A DNA stretch of 64,000 nucleotides from Epiperipatus broadwayi (Eukaryota > Onychophora > Udeonychophora > Euonychophora > Peripatidae). Each line of letters starts with the position of its first letter. Positions within the stretch are counted from its first letter, which is position 1. The stretch covers positions 8,493,355 to 8,557,354 of the forward strand of contig JAQFVV010012434.1 in the NCBI GenBank assembly GCA_028023455.1, read 5' to 3'. Shown one piece after another: positions 24,723-35,289 of this stretch. The position numbers were made by a program, and so were the translations under genes. Below the pieces are notes generated by a model that searched no databases, had not been told where the DNA came from, and was given only the letters and a program-made list of their open reading frames with translations.

Positions 24723-25832
24723 AACTGCCCCATCATGCCTCAGAACAAAAACAAATTTGTTTTTTCTTTCTTTTTTTCTAACTTTTAAATCCCTGACAAT
24801 AACTTTGCTGAACCATTGACCTATCCTTCATTCCCCTACAATTACTGAACTCTCCCATAACTATTTCCTGTGAATCTGTCCTCATATCTTCTTGCCTGGT
24901 GGCCTCAGTCTGGTGATTTTTTCCTTTTGATGAAAGTTTGGTCTTTATTGTGGTCCAGTCTTTTGAACTTATCTGTAGGCTTTTTGGATAGATTACCAAA
25001 GTCTATCAATGTTAACAATTCAGTCATCTCCTCTATAGATCTACTGCTGCTGCTCAACATGATCTGTTGAATGATAGGTGGTATATTATGATGTATGGTT
25101 CATATAATTTAACGATCCAAGAGAAAAAAATGTAGTTAATGATCTCAACTTTGCAACCAAAAAAATTGAGTATAGGTTTCCCTATGGGCAATTTGGTATT
25201 TTTCCTGAGATACTCTGTAGAATATTCTTTCTTGCCTTGATTCACTCCAAAACATACTTAGAATTGCATATCTATATTCATCAAAGGTTCAGAGTTTTGT
25301 CCTTAACGTATGCCACCAATCTGAGCCTGTTTCTCTGAAGCTGCTACTGGTGATTGTAACTTTTTCTTCTTCTTGCCAGTTCTGAAATAGACATAAACTA
25401 TCTAAGCTTTTGAGGTGGTTTAATGGGCTTTCCCCGCTTAGTTTGTCCATTTTTGTTTTTAAACCTTAAATCCCTGTGTTTATTTTGTATAGGACATTTT
25501 CCTTAATGTTTGATCTCAGTAGTGGAATACCCTTGTTTATTTTCTGTCTCTGTAATTCTACATTCTAGACCCCTTGTTATCTCAGTACATATTTTTTCTA
25601 CTTCTGTCTTTAACATATCCTAATATTTTCTATGTTTTGATAAACATGCTCTAACTATCCCACCATAATATCTATGCCCTTTTCTATTTCCATCTAGATT
25701 CCTCCATTCTTTAATACTTCTAACTGTTCTCACATTATTTCATTCATCTGTATTCAATATTTACACATGTCTTCTATCTATATCCTCTTTGTTTCAACTT
25801 TATCTGCTCTAACTTCTAGTTTTTATTCTTCT

Positions 25833-26232
25833 CTACTTTACTATCTTAACTCTTTTCTCTACTTTCTGAATTTCTTTAGTGAAATTTTTGTCCATGGTTT
25901 CTATGGCCTCCTGATTTTTCTTCACCTTTTCCATGGTTTCTTGGCTTGTTCCTTTTATTTCAGCTTTAAACTCTTCCCATATTGCCTGCTGACTTAGTTT
26001 CATTTCTTGTTTATTTTGTTCCACTTTCAGTAAATCTTGTTGCATTTCTTTCATCATTGCTTGCTGACTTTGTTTTATTTCTCTGTTTTCTTACATCACA
26101 TTTATCATCATCCTCATGAACATCTGTATTTTCTGTCCCTTTCTTTTCTCTCTCTACTACTTGGGGATATTTGAAACAAATAGGGTTTTCTTCCTTGAGT
26201 ACTCCTTTATCATTTTCTTCTCTTAATTCCAT
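25833..26232 (-). pseudogene. Coiled-coil structural protein remnant (gag- or ORF1-like)
   Basis: Two overlapping frames (26232-26011 and 26057-25833) join by a frameshift near 26040. The first part is acidic and charged (MELREENDKG..., VHEDDDKCD). The second reads MMKEMQQDLLKVEQNKQEMK, then WEEFKAEIKG and NQEAIETMDKNF, with heptad-like spacing of hydrophobic residues, so a coiled coil of about 60 residues is likely. Retrotransposon gag and LINE ORF1 proteins often have this design. No zinc knuckle or RRM follows before the frame decays. Its place between LTR-like repeats favours gag, but the family is not established. Confidence 0.45.
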
Positions 26233-26839
26233 TTTTCAAAAACAAAAGTCAAACCCCAATATTTACAACTTTTTCCATTTTTCACTTTTTAATTTTTTTT
26301 ACTTAGGACAATATAACTACTAATATTTATTATTTATTTATTTACCACTCTTTATTTCATTCAAATTTATACAAGTTCCAAAAAAACTCTCTTTGATTAT
26401 TTATTTATTTATTTATTCATATTAAAAAGATGAATCCCTACTCCAAATTACTCCATCAACACACACCCATGCTAGCATAAACTGATTCTAATGCCAAATT
26501 ATGTCCCCTATCCCTGAAATATTCCTCAATAGTCTGAACAAAATCTCACATTTTACAATTCAAAAACAGCACATTGGCAGTGATAAAATCTTTAACTCAG
26601 TTGTACCAGAGACTGAACTTGTTTTTATCACCAAGGGTGCCACTAGGCTACTGAAAACTGAGAAACTTTGATTTACAGTCATCAAAAGTGATAATGGCAT
26701 TCTGATATAAATGCCACCAGCTAGACACAATGGGAAAAAATATCTCAAACATTGTTCAGGCAATTGAGTGACAGAACACAGAAACAAATGACAGCCAAAA
26801 ACAATTATAATTATTAATAATTATTAAATTTATTAAATA

Positions 26840-27480
26840 AAATTTTGACACAAATTCCACCCTCTTATTTGTCTGACAGTGCACATGAGTATTGTTGTAT
26901 ATCAAACACTTTGGCAGATAATTTTGTTTTCTCACCTAAGCTTATAGGGAATTATAATGATCTTTATACCATTGATTTATCTGATCTTTCTGTCATTGAT
27001 TTATCTACACACATTACACTCTCTTTGATTTCTATCTTTTTAGTAAAGGTGATCTTGAATGTAAGTTAACAAACCATGCAGAGTGATCATTCCTTAACCT
27101 TGGAATGACATCAACACCAAAACAATAACATCCTATGCTCCTTAAACACTCATAATGGCTCTTTTTGTTATACAGCCCTTAAAGTTACCTCCATACAGAT
27201 AAAGAGAAAAGACTACAATTTATATAAATTTAATATACTAAAAACAAACTTTCATACTGCATATGGCATACAAGAAAAACAGAACTAAGTAATCAAAAAA
27301 TTGCTAGCTAAACGATCCACAATCTACAGAAAATGCAGACACACATTAAATTAAATTAATTTCAAATGAAAGGGGATACATGATATAAAAAGGAAAACTA
27401 TTATTATCTGCCAAAGCTTTTAACAACAAATAATAATAAAAGAAAAATGAGTATAGAAATAAAATCTTGGCCTAATTCTT
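26840..27480 (+). pseudogene. Possible decayed LINE fragment
   Basis: A plus-strand frame opens at 26845 and, after stops, related pieces read MQSDHSLTLE, then AKRSTIYRKCRHTLN and KRKTIIICQSF. The order SDH, then a basic R-K-C-R-type segment, resembles the end of an APE endonuclease and the following linker in Jockey-like LINEs. There is no RT motif downstream. The signal is weak and the call is tentative. Confidence 0.2.
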
Positions 27481-27794
27481 TACAATTTGTAGATTCTTTT
27501 AGAAAATGCATATAATAAAAGAAATATTTATAAATCTATTAATAATATCTGAACTTCTATGAGTAAGCTTATCATATGTTTTTTTTTGTTCTTTAAGTAT
27601 CAAGATGAAATCTAAGCCCTGGTTAAAATATAATAATGTTTGGTTGCCTTCACGGCTTCAATGTACCCTTCTGATTTATTTCCATGGTGTGCACAAGGTA
27701 GTGTTCCAGCAAGTGTAAACTACTGTCATTTTGGATCTCCAGTAAGCTGCTTATGGAGTATAAAGGCCAATTTCAGTATCAGTTTTAATTACAA

Positions 27795-28500
27795 AATTAG
27801 GACATAATAATGATGGTAACATTTATAGACCTTCAGGGTTCATCCTAGAATGGTTTTAGAATGGTATATTTATGATCATTTTTTTCAAGGCTAGTAGTTT
27901 TTGCATTGTGAATTGATGGTCACTATCTTCAGTAATAAGTGTATTCTCTCTTTTTGAAGTTGGTTTTTAGAATAGAAATATCTATAATAATAACCAGGCA
28001 ATCTTTTTTTTCTTTGCCAATGGGTTCTTTAACAATTATCTATTAGCAATCCACAATTACCAATCTGCAATAGTAATCCACAATTCCCAATTAGAAATTA
28101 CAAAAAATCAGTCAGTAATAAAAAAAACAGAGCTTTTATATTCTATTTTTATCTTCCACCAGATCTTAATTAAAAATCTAATCAGAGCCTGTATCTTACT
28201 TCTTTTCTTTTTAAATACCACTTAAATTTTAATTAATTAGGAAACTAGTCTCAGCTTTTAAAATAAAATTTTAGTTGGTTTTAATTGCAACAGTTTAAAA
28301 CCCAGACAAAAGAAACTTATCTTAACTAAAATCTTCTGAAAGTAAAATTACAAAATTTCCAAATCTAATCATAATGGCATGCACCCATACAAAACAAAAA
28401 AATATATAATAAACTACATGACTTTATATAACAACATTTTTTAAATTTATTTTTTATTTCAAAATATTTGACTTTTGAAATGGAGAAAGTCTCCAGTTCA
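27795..28500 (-). repeat. LTR-like direct repeat, right copy
   Basis: Partner of 24044-24722. It contains an extra stretch of about 45 bp near 28122-28165 that is absent from the left copy and scattered substitutions elsewhere, so the pair is old. On the minus strand it begins TGAACTGGAGAC. No promoter or polyadenylation element could be assigned with confidence. Confidence 0.6.
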
Positions 28501-28537
28501 ATATATATATTAATTCCAATATTTTCACAGGTAAATG

Positions 28538-28701
28538 ATGATTTCATATTATTATTATTATTGGAGTATTCCACATAGTAAAATAACTAAATAGCTGACA
28601 TTTCAATACAATAACAAGTACCTTCCATTGTACTGAAACATCAGCTATTTAGCTATTTTACTACAAGGAATATCCTGAAAATAATAATAATATGAAATCA
28701 T
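28538..28701. repeat. Inverted repeat of about 70-bp arms
   Basis: The left arm, running from atgatttcatattattatta through atagctgacatttcaatacaat, pairs with the right arm from attgtactgaaacatcagctat to ataataatatgaaatcat. Arms differ at several positions. It abuts the left end of the TIR element at 28705 and lies just beyond the end of the LTR-like repeat, so it is probably a small foldback MITE. Confidence 0.7.
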
Positions 28702-28704
28702 ATA

Positions 28705-29702
28705 CACCTGGGTCTCGTTTTATGTGATAGATAAGTTCCACAAAAAATCTGCATTAAAAAAAATTGCACAAAAATAGACTTGACTTACCTTGAAAAATGG
28801 GGGATAGTGTCTGTAATTTTCAGAATTCACATAAAAGCAAAGCAACAAGGAAAAATTACTTTAAAATTTGCATTAAAAAAATAAGGAAATAAAGTATGAC
28901 TAATAAAAAGTATCAAATATTTGAAAAAAATTGGTACAAGACAAACTTTTTTTTTATTAACTACAGTATTTAATTTGAGATTTTTTTCATACGTATTTTT
29001 TGACGATATGTGGTTCATTTGTAAACTGGTAAGAAATCAGATTCATCGATGTGATGTGATGTAGCTTTTCCTTGAACTAAGTCAAGAATCTCCCAGAAAT
29101 TATGCCCAGAGAAACTTGTTAGCCACTTTATTTTCCATTCCCCACTCTAAGTTTTCCTATATTTTGCTCCAACCCATTTACACAACTAATGCCAATTTCA
29201 GTCTTGTGCTGTGTTAATGGTTTTCTGTTGACAACTGATTTTTACTACTGAAATAAATTTTAAATGTTCACATTTTGTTTCTATATTAAAAAAATGAGAT
29301 TGCAATCAAAACAAAAAGATTATACATTATCATTAGAAATATTATTTTCAGTTTATAAAATCAATAAAATTTTCGTTATTTATTTACGTTTTAAAAGTTT
29401 AAAATTTTTGAATATTTATTGTGATATTTTTATATGTAAGTACAAATCTATTATTATTATTTACTCATTATTATAAGCAGGTTATTTATTCTAAATACAG
29501 CTTCAGGCCATATTCACGTTAGCTGCTAATATAATGATATATTTTTGAAAAAAAAGTATTTCAAGTCAAAATAAGTTATTAATAATTTAAATTTCTTGAT
29601 ATCTAATAAATATAGTGAAATATGAAAAATATTAAAAAGAAACATGAATTGCATAACTTCAAAATCGCATTAAAATAATCCATATAAAACGAGACCCAGG
29701 TG
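28705..29702. mobile_element. Non-autonomous TIR element, 998 bp
   Basis: The left end CACCTGGGTCTCGTTTTATG (28705 on) is mirrored at the right end (29681-29702) with one mismatch in 22 bp. Both ends are flanked by tata, a TA or TATA duplication. The interior is AT-rich, and its one open frame (29264-29476, 70 codons) is low-complexity. No transposase motif is present. The superfamily is undetermined. Confidence 0.7.
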
Positions 29703-30391
29703 TATATATAGTAACAGTCAAAATTGTATTGTCAGTCAAGACCAAAAGGCCAAGCAGGGACTCTCAACCAGCAGACACAGAGTTATCCCATGCTCCTAGT
29801 TTAACCATACCTAGGCTTCCTAGCCTCAACCACCTAATTAACATCCTTGATGTCACCCAGCTTCCTTCTTTCCCAGCATAACCTAGTTCAGATACAAACA
29901 GAATCTCTCTCAGGTTCAGCGCACCTTATTTCTCACTTTATACAGATTAGTATTATATTATAACTGATAACTATACTCAAACATACTATTAAATCAATTT
30001 TATTACTAGACAGATGGATCACATGGTAAGGTTTTGGCATAAATACATTTACATGCGCATTCTTAAACATATAAATTTGAATATACTGATCTTTAGGTTA
30101 ATTATTTACGTTTACATATATATTCACTTAAACATATAAATTTGGATATAAACAAATCTTTAGATTAATCATTTATGTTTACAGATATTTTCTGAAACAT
30201 ATAAATTTGAATATAAACTGATCTTTAACTTAATCGTCATAAACACACATGGTTTCTAAATTGTACATATTTAATTGAATTCTAAACACTTTCCATCCTG
30301 CAGTAACAGTAATGATAAATTCTCAGAATTGTAATAATGAAATTCTAATTGACATGATGGAGGAATATGGAAATAAGAAAGAAATCTATTT
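29703..30391. other. Intron 2, less AT-rich segment then AT-rich
   Basis: The part at 29720-29950 is richer in C than its surroundings (gccaagcagggactctcaac, tgatgtcacccagcttcctt) but has no open frame. After that, three diverged copies of a phrase like aaacatataaatttgaatat occur (about 30065, 30133, 30197) with a spacing of about 65 bp, forming a short tandem repeat. Confidence 0.5.
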
Positions 30392-30410
30392 ACAATTGAT
30401 TTAATGTTTT

Positions 30411-30505
30411 TTCTCATATGTCACAGCATCAGCCGGGAAGTGAACCCACTAACCCGGGACAACTGCTTGTAACAAGCTGTCATTGATCTCGACCACCAAT
30501 GCTTG
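30411..30505 (-). mobile_element. tRNA-Val-like SINE, copy 2, with 19-bp target duplication
   Basis: The 95-bp insertion is flanked by exact copies of acaattgatttaatgtttt (30392-30410 and 30506-30524), the mark of retroposition. The minus strand carries a tRNA-like body (30502-30426) with acceptor stem GCATTGG/CTGATGC, an anticodon loop read as CTTGTAA-like but altered from copy 1, and the same T arm with stem CCGGG/CCCGG closing 14 nt. The 3' end is a short CTGTGACATATGAGAA tail. It is clearly related to 10968-11069. Confidence 0.9.
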
Positions 30506-30524
30506 ACAATTGATTTAATGTTTT

Positions 30525-31715
30525 AAAGTTTTAAAACTTGGCATTTTCCAAACTTGCACTTGTCCCAGAAGACTGCTAAGAATTGGAAAGCATAAACAAC
30601 TCTATATTTAGATTTAATCACTGAAGGTGACATAAGATAAATATACAAAAGCAAAATTAATATTTTCTGAGTCAATATTTAAAGCCAGTAAAACCTCAAC
30701 ATATAAAATATTAATGAGATTTAATGTTAAAACTGTGTAAATATAAATTCTACATAATTAATGAGAGTTTCATGACTCTAAAGAATGGATTAAAATATAT
30801 ATTACCAGCTATCTGATGAACATCTTCATAATTCTTTGTTAGAAGACCAATGAATGGCTTCTTGGATGTAGAGATTGGCATGATTGTGATGCACAGTGGC
30901 TGGATCTTGTACTGGAATGGAACTTCTTGGATACCTGCTTCATCAGATGATCATGGAGAGGCTGATACCCATCTACTCATTCATGATTGTAGGTACAGTA
31001 TACTTTTTTTCTTCAAAAAAAAATCTTTCTTTTTAATTACTCGTTTATGATTTTTATTATATCTCTCTTGAACAATGCCCCAGTCCCCCCTTATATACTC
31101 TTGTTCTCCACCTGGGGCTGTATCTCATAAGTTTTCTTAATGGCTTTCAATGTAATTTTTCTAATTGCTGTTTCATTTTAAATTTGCTTCCACAGTCCTG
31201 CATACTGCTCCATAGGTTTCTTGATGTTTCTGTTTCTTATGTTACACCTTAAAATAGGTGTAGTCATTCAAATGTTCCAAAATGTAATTCTTTCAGCTGA
31301 TTATTATGCTAGATTAGAAAATAAGGCCCTTACATAATTTTAGTAATGATTTCCTTTCATACCATTCCTATTACCTAATTGATCATGTTCTTTTCTTTAA
31401 TAAAATATTTTCTTCTAAAAGTTAAAAGGTGGCATGATTTAAATAACTTTTAACTTTAAAGATTTCTGAATTGTACACTCACATGCATGCAGGTACTAAT
31501 GTGTGTGAATATATATGGAAATATATGATATATGTTGGGAAATAGTTTTAGATTTGAACAAACATAAAGCAAGTATGTCTGCTTGCAGATATGCACCACT
31601 TCAATAAATACAGCTTTACTCTATAAAATGAGTTCAATGGGTTTCCCAAAATATCTTATAAATCAAGAATTTCATTTAAGACTCAAGCAATTACAACAAT
31701 TTTCTATTGCAGAAA
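30525..31715. other. Intron 2, one short coding-like fragment
   Basis: AT-rich noncoding DNA apart from the DDHGEAD-type fragment listed separately. I see no other gene, SINE or structured repeat here. Confidence 0.4.
30850..30994 (+). pseudogene. Coding-like fragment with DDHGEAD motif, second copy
   Basis: The frame includes GWILYWNGTSWIPASSDDHG and then EADTHLLIHDCR, followed by a GTAGGTA that could be a donor site. Its core resembles the minus-strand fragment at 22684-22760, so the two come from one dispersed family. The family is not identified. The pattern EADT..L..H occurs in proteins of unknown function that travel with mobile elements, which is why I list it as a remnant and not as a host exon. 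Confidence 0.35.
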
Positions 31716-32110
31716 TAGTGGTTCCTAATCTTTTGGACTTCATGAGTCACTAAATTCGTAATTTTAAACCCCATGAAACACTAATGTCATTTGTTTAAAA
31801 AGATAATTACATTTGTAAAATAATTATTGGAGAAATTTCATTTTATTAATGTTAAATGCACCTATTTAACATAACAATTATAAATGCTGCTTCAGCATTA
31901 TTGTACCTCTCTTGTTTCTCTCTTTCTAGTACATTTCATGAATTTTGTGAAATATACAGGTGAAAATTGTCAATCAGAATATAAGAATTTCTTACAATAT
32001 TATATTTGTTTTTCTTAATTAAATATATAAATGCAAATAATGTCCAGGTTTTTCTGCAGACCACCAAAATTTTCTTGGGAATCATCAGTTGGCTACTGCT
32101 ACCCTAGATT

Positions 32111-32188
32111 CACAATAAATAATAACATAAAAATTGGTTAAAAATAAAAATCAAAAAGAAGTGATAATAAATAAATATTTTAGTAAGC

Positions 32189-32224
<36 letters not shown>

Positions 32225-32989
32225 GTATTAATTAGTGGGTCAATATAGTATATAATAAAAACATTTCTGTAGCTATGATTTTTTTTAAAAAAAAAATAGT
32301 GATAATTTTATTAGGTAATAGTATGAATACTGAACCCTACCACTTGATGGTGTTTTTTACACAACACATATCAATATACCATTTTAGCAGCCTAACTTAC
32401 AGCTAACACTACAACAGTGTTGTTTAGAGCCATAACAGGTTGCCTAAAGGGTGATGCATCCTTTGATTACATAATGACATACTATGCCAATTGACTTGCA
32501 ACAGTATTCCTCAAGTGAATGCAGTTCAACTCTCACTATGGTCTGATTTGATGGTGGCCATATTTGAAGGATGTGAAACTATCAAACAATTCATTGTGGA
32601 CAAATTTTGAGAAAGTGTAGTGGATTTAGTATTATTAATAATTATCAGGTGGTCATGCATGCTTCCCTATGATTTTCAACTGCACACAACCTGAAAATAT
32701 TAGGGTTTTCAGCAGAGTTCTGCCAAGTTCATGTGCGTATTCATGTTTACGCATGAATCCATGTGAGAACAGTAAAATGTCACCGGCAAAATCCTATTAC
32801 TTACAGCTTTGAGGCTAATCTCCTATTTAAGTCAAACAAATCATATCTCCCCACCCCTAACTGTTTAATTAAGGCTTTTTGAAAAAAGCCCAAAAATAAA
32901 GAAAGAACTTTTCGCTATCATATAAAGGTTTCGGTAGCGTAAATATATTTTTTAAAAAAAAAACACCTCATAATAAGAAAATAAAAGAC
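32111..32989. other. Intron 2 with AAT microsatellite
   Basis: A run of about ten AAT units lies at 32189-32220. The remainder (to 32989) is unique AT-rich to moderately GC DNA with no recognisable ORF, exon or repeat boundary. Confidence 0.6.
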
Positions 32990-33620
32990 GATAATTAAAA
33001 ATCAAACCAATCCCCATCCACCCTCTAAAAACCAACTGTTGGTTTATTAAAAATGAATTGATTAATAAAATTTCCCCCCAAAAAAGCTCAAAATCAATCA
33101 AAAGTCGATAAGGAAAAAAGGCAATAATTTAAAAGCAAACCAACCTCTCTCCAATAATTTGTACATTTTGTTTCTCTTTGTTTATGTATTCTATATTCGA
33201 ACATATTTAATATTAATATGCAGAGTTTCCAGCACATTAGCAAAAGATACTAAAAGATAAGAATTAAAATTCAAACCAACCCCCCCCCCTCCACCCTCTA
33301 AAAACCAACTGTTAGTTTATTAATTAAAACTGAATTGTTTAATTAAGGTTTTAATTTTAAAAAAGCTGAAAATCCAAAAAAAGGTGATAATTAAAAATCA
33401 AACCGACCCCCTCTACCATCTAAAAACAAAATGTTTGTTTATTTAAAAGGACAAAAAAAATTATGAATTTTACCATAGATGTTAAAAAAATGATAAATTC
33501 AAAATCAACAAAAAGAAAAGCTCAAAATCAAAAAAAGTCAATAATTTAAAAGCAACACCCCCACCCCCCTACACCATATAAAAACAAAGTATTTGTTTAT
33601 TAAAAATGCAAAAAAAAAAC
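32990..33620. repeat. Degenerate minisatellite with C-rich blocks and a small hairpin
   Basis: Four related units follow one another. Each has gataattaaaaatcaaacc-like sequence, a C-rich block (e.g. aacccccccccctccaccct), then a short inverted repeat: aaaccaactgttggttt (33029-33045), aaaccaactgttagttt (33302-33318), aaacaaaatgtttgttt (33424-33440) and aaacaaagtatttgttt (33582-33598). Unit length varies widely (about 120-270 bp). All units run in the same orientation. Noncoding. Confidence 0.75.
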
Positions 33621-35289
33621 ATACTAGTTTTATGTATAGAAAGTAAAAAAAAAAATTTTTTTTTCTAATTTATGATTCTCTCTCCAAAGTCAACCATTAA
33701 CCCCATCTGTTAGATGTTGGTTTTGGTTTGTTGCCTTCAACTCCGATTTTGTTTTAATTTTTTCTTTCTTAACACATTTTGCACCACTTTGATTTACGAG
33801 AACTATTCAAAAAAATATAGAATTACTGGTATTTTATAAAACTGATATTATATAAATCTCTTCTTTAAAACTTAAATCAAATTTAGAACTGAAAACAACC
33901 AATTCCTGTAAAATCCAAACAAAATAAAGTCATTTTACATTATACTATCAAATAATCTAGAGTACAATGTGTAAATTTCCACGAAGAAAAAAAAATCTAT
34001 ATATGCATCATACATGCACATACACATGCACAGACTCACAATACTAAATAGTAACTGCTGGTTCATATTCATTTCAGCACAAAATATCTTTTATTCATAT
34101 TAGTACAAAATATCTTTCCTAATTTTCTACATTTTTAAACCTATTCTCATGCAAAGAATTATCAAACACATGCTATCTATAACAAGTTCAATTTCAACTT
34201 GTACCAACATTTCTATTCATAAATATTGATTCACAAAGATCTTTCTGTTTAGATATATAAATAAACATTTTTCAGATATTACAGCACGTGCAATAGTCAA
34301 TCTCCCTTCCCTCTGCATAATGCTGGCTATAATTTTAAATAAATACAAACAGATTCTTCTATATATGTTAAATTTAAGCCACACAGTTATTAATCTCTCT
34401 AAATAAAGCTTTTTTAACGTTTCCTAAACTTAAAAAAAATTTTTTTACATGGAAATAGCTAAGAAACTAATCCTACTATTTATTTCCCCATCATTAGTTT
34501 CTTTATGAAAGAAACTAAGGGTTACAATATATATATAAGAATTGTAATAATTTCTAATTTAGTAAAATAAATTAATTTAATAAAAATAAATTGAAATCAT
34601 TGTGTATTTAAAGAACAATTATTGTCTGAAATAAAAATAAACTCTGATTAAAAATTATAATTTCACTTTCAAATAGCTAACTGCAAAGCAAAGATAACTC
34701 AAAAAATTTACAAAAACAGTAAACAAGGCACTACTCAAAAATCTTTCCAAGTATCTGGGTATAAGGTCTCATTCACATAGATTTTTTTGTTTAATCATCC
34801 AACTAACCATCAATTTACCAATCAGTATTGAATGGCCAGTTAGATTGACTATGAGCTAATTACCTAAATAAAGAATTCTAAATTTGATTAGAGCCTCAAA
34901 AATAAGTTTCATCTTCTATATATATTGTACCACTAATAAATGTGTGATTTGAGAACACACATACTCTGTTACATGAGGAATCATTTATAATTAAATGATC
35001 CAATTATTTTTTTAAAAAAAAGTAATTAAGTCTTAGTAAAAATGAAATATAAAATGTTTTAAGCTCAAAGTTGCAAAAGTAACATAGTGTGTCATCTTAT
35101 CGTTTAACAAAATAAAAGAAAGTTTAGTAATAAAGAGCAAGTAGGAAAGAGACAAAAATTAACACTAAATAAAAAGTTAAAAATTAGCTTTCTCTTTTTA
35201 TAAATTTAAGTAAGAAAAAAAATGTAAAACTGGTAATTGAGCTAAAAAGTAGTATGTAAAAAGAAAATTATCAAATTTGCAAGTCATTT
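33621..35289. other. Intron 2, no gene seen
   Basis: AT-rich sequence with short homopolymer runs. No ORF with recognisable motifs and no repeat copies of other elements in the window were detected. Confidence 0.5.

Larger units (their letters stand above)
24723..27794 (-). mobile_element. Internal region between the LTR-like repeats
   Basis: About 3 kb enclosed by the two direct repeats. Minus-strand reading frames at 24778-26232 look like the remains of a gag or ORF1 protein, including a coiled coil. No protease, RT or integrase motif was found. The part at 26300-27790 seems to contain other sequence, perhaps a later insertion. If the flanks are LTRs, this is a gutted, non-autonomous element. 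No clear primer-binding site was found next to 27795. Confidence 0.4.

Noticed and set aside
31716-32110. Second hAT-like MITE starting tagtggttcctaatctttt
   Set aside because: Only one end looks hAT-like; no matching inverted end or 8-bp duplication could be found.
32990-33620. CRISPR-like repeat array
   Set aside because: Units vary strongly in length and sequence, the genome is eukaryotic, and there are no cas-like genes.
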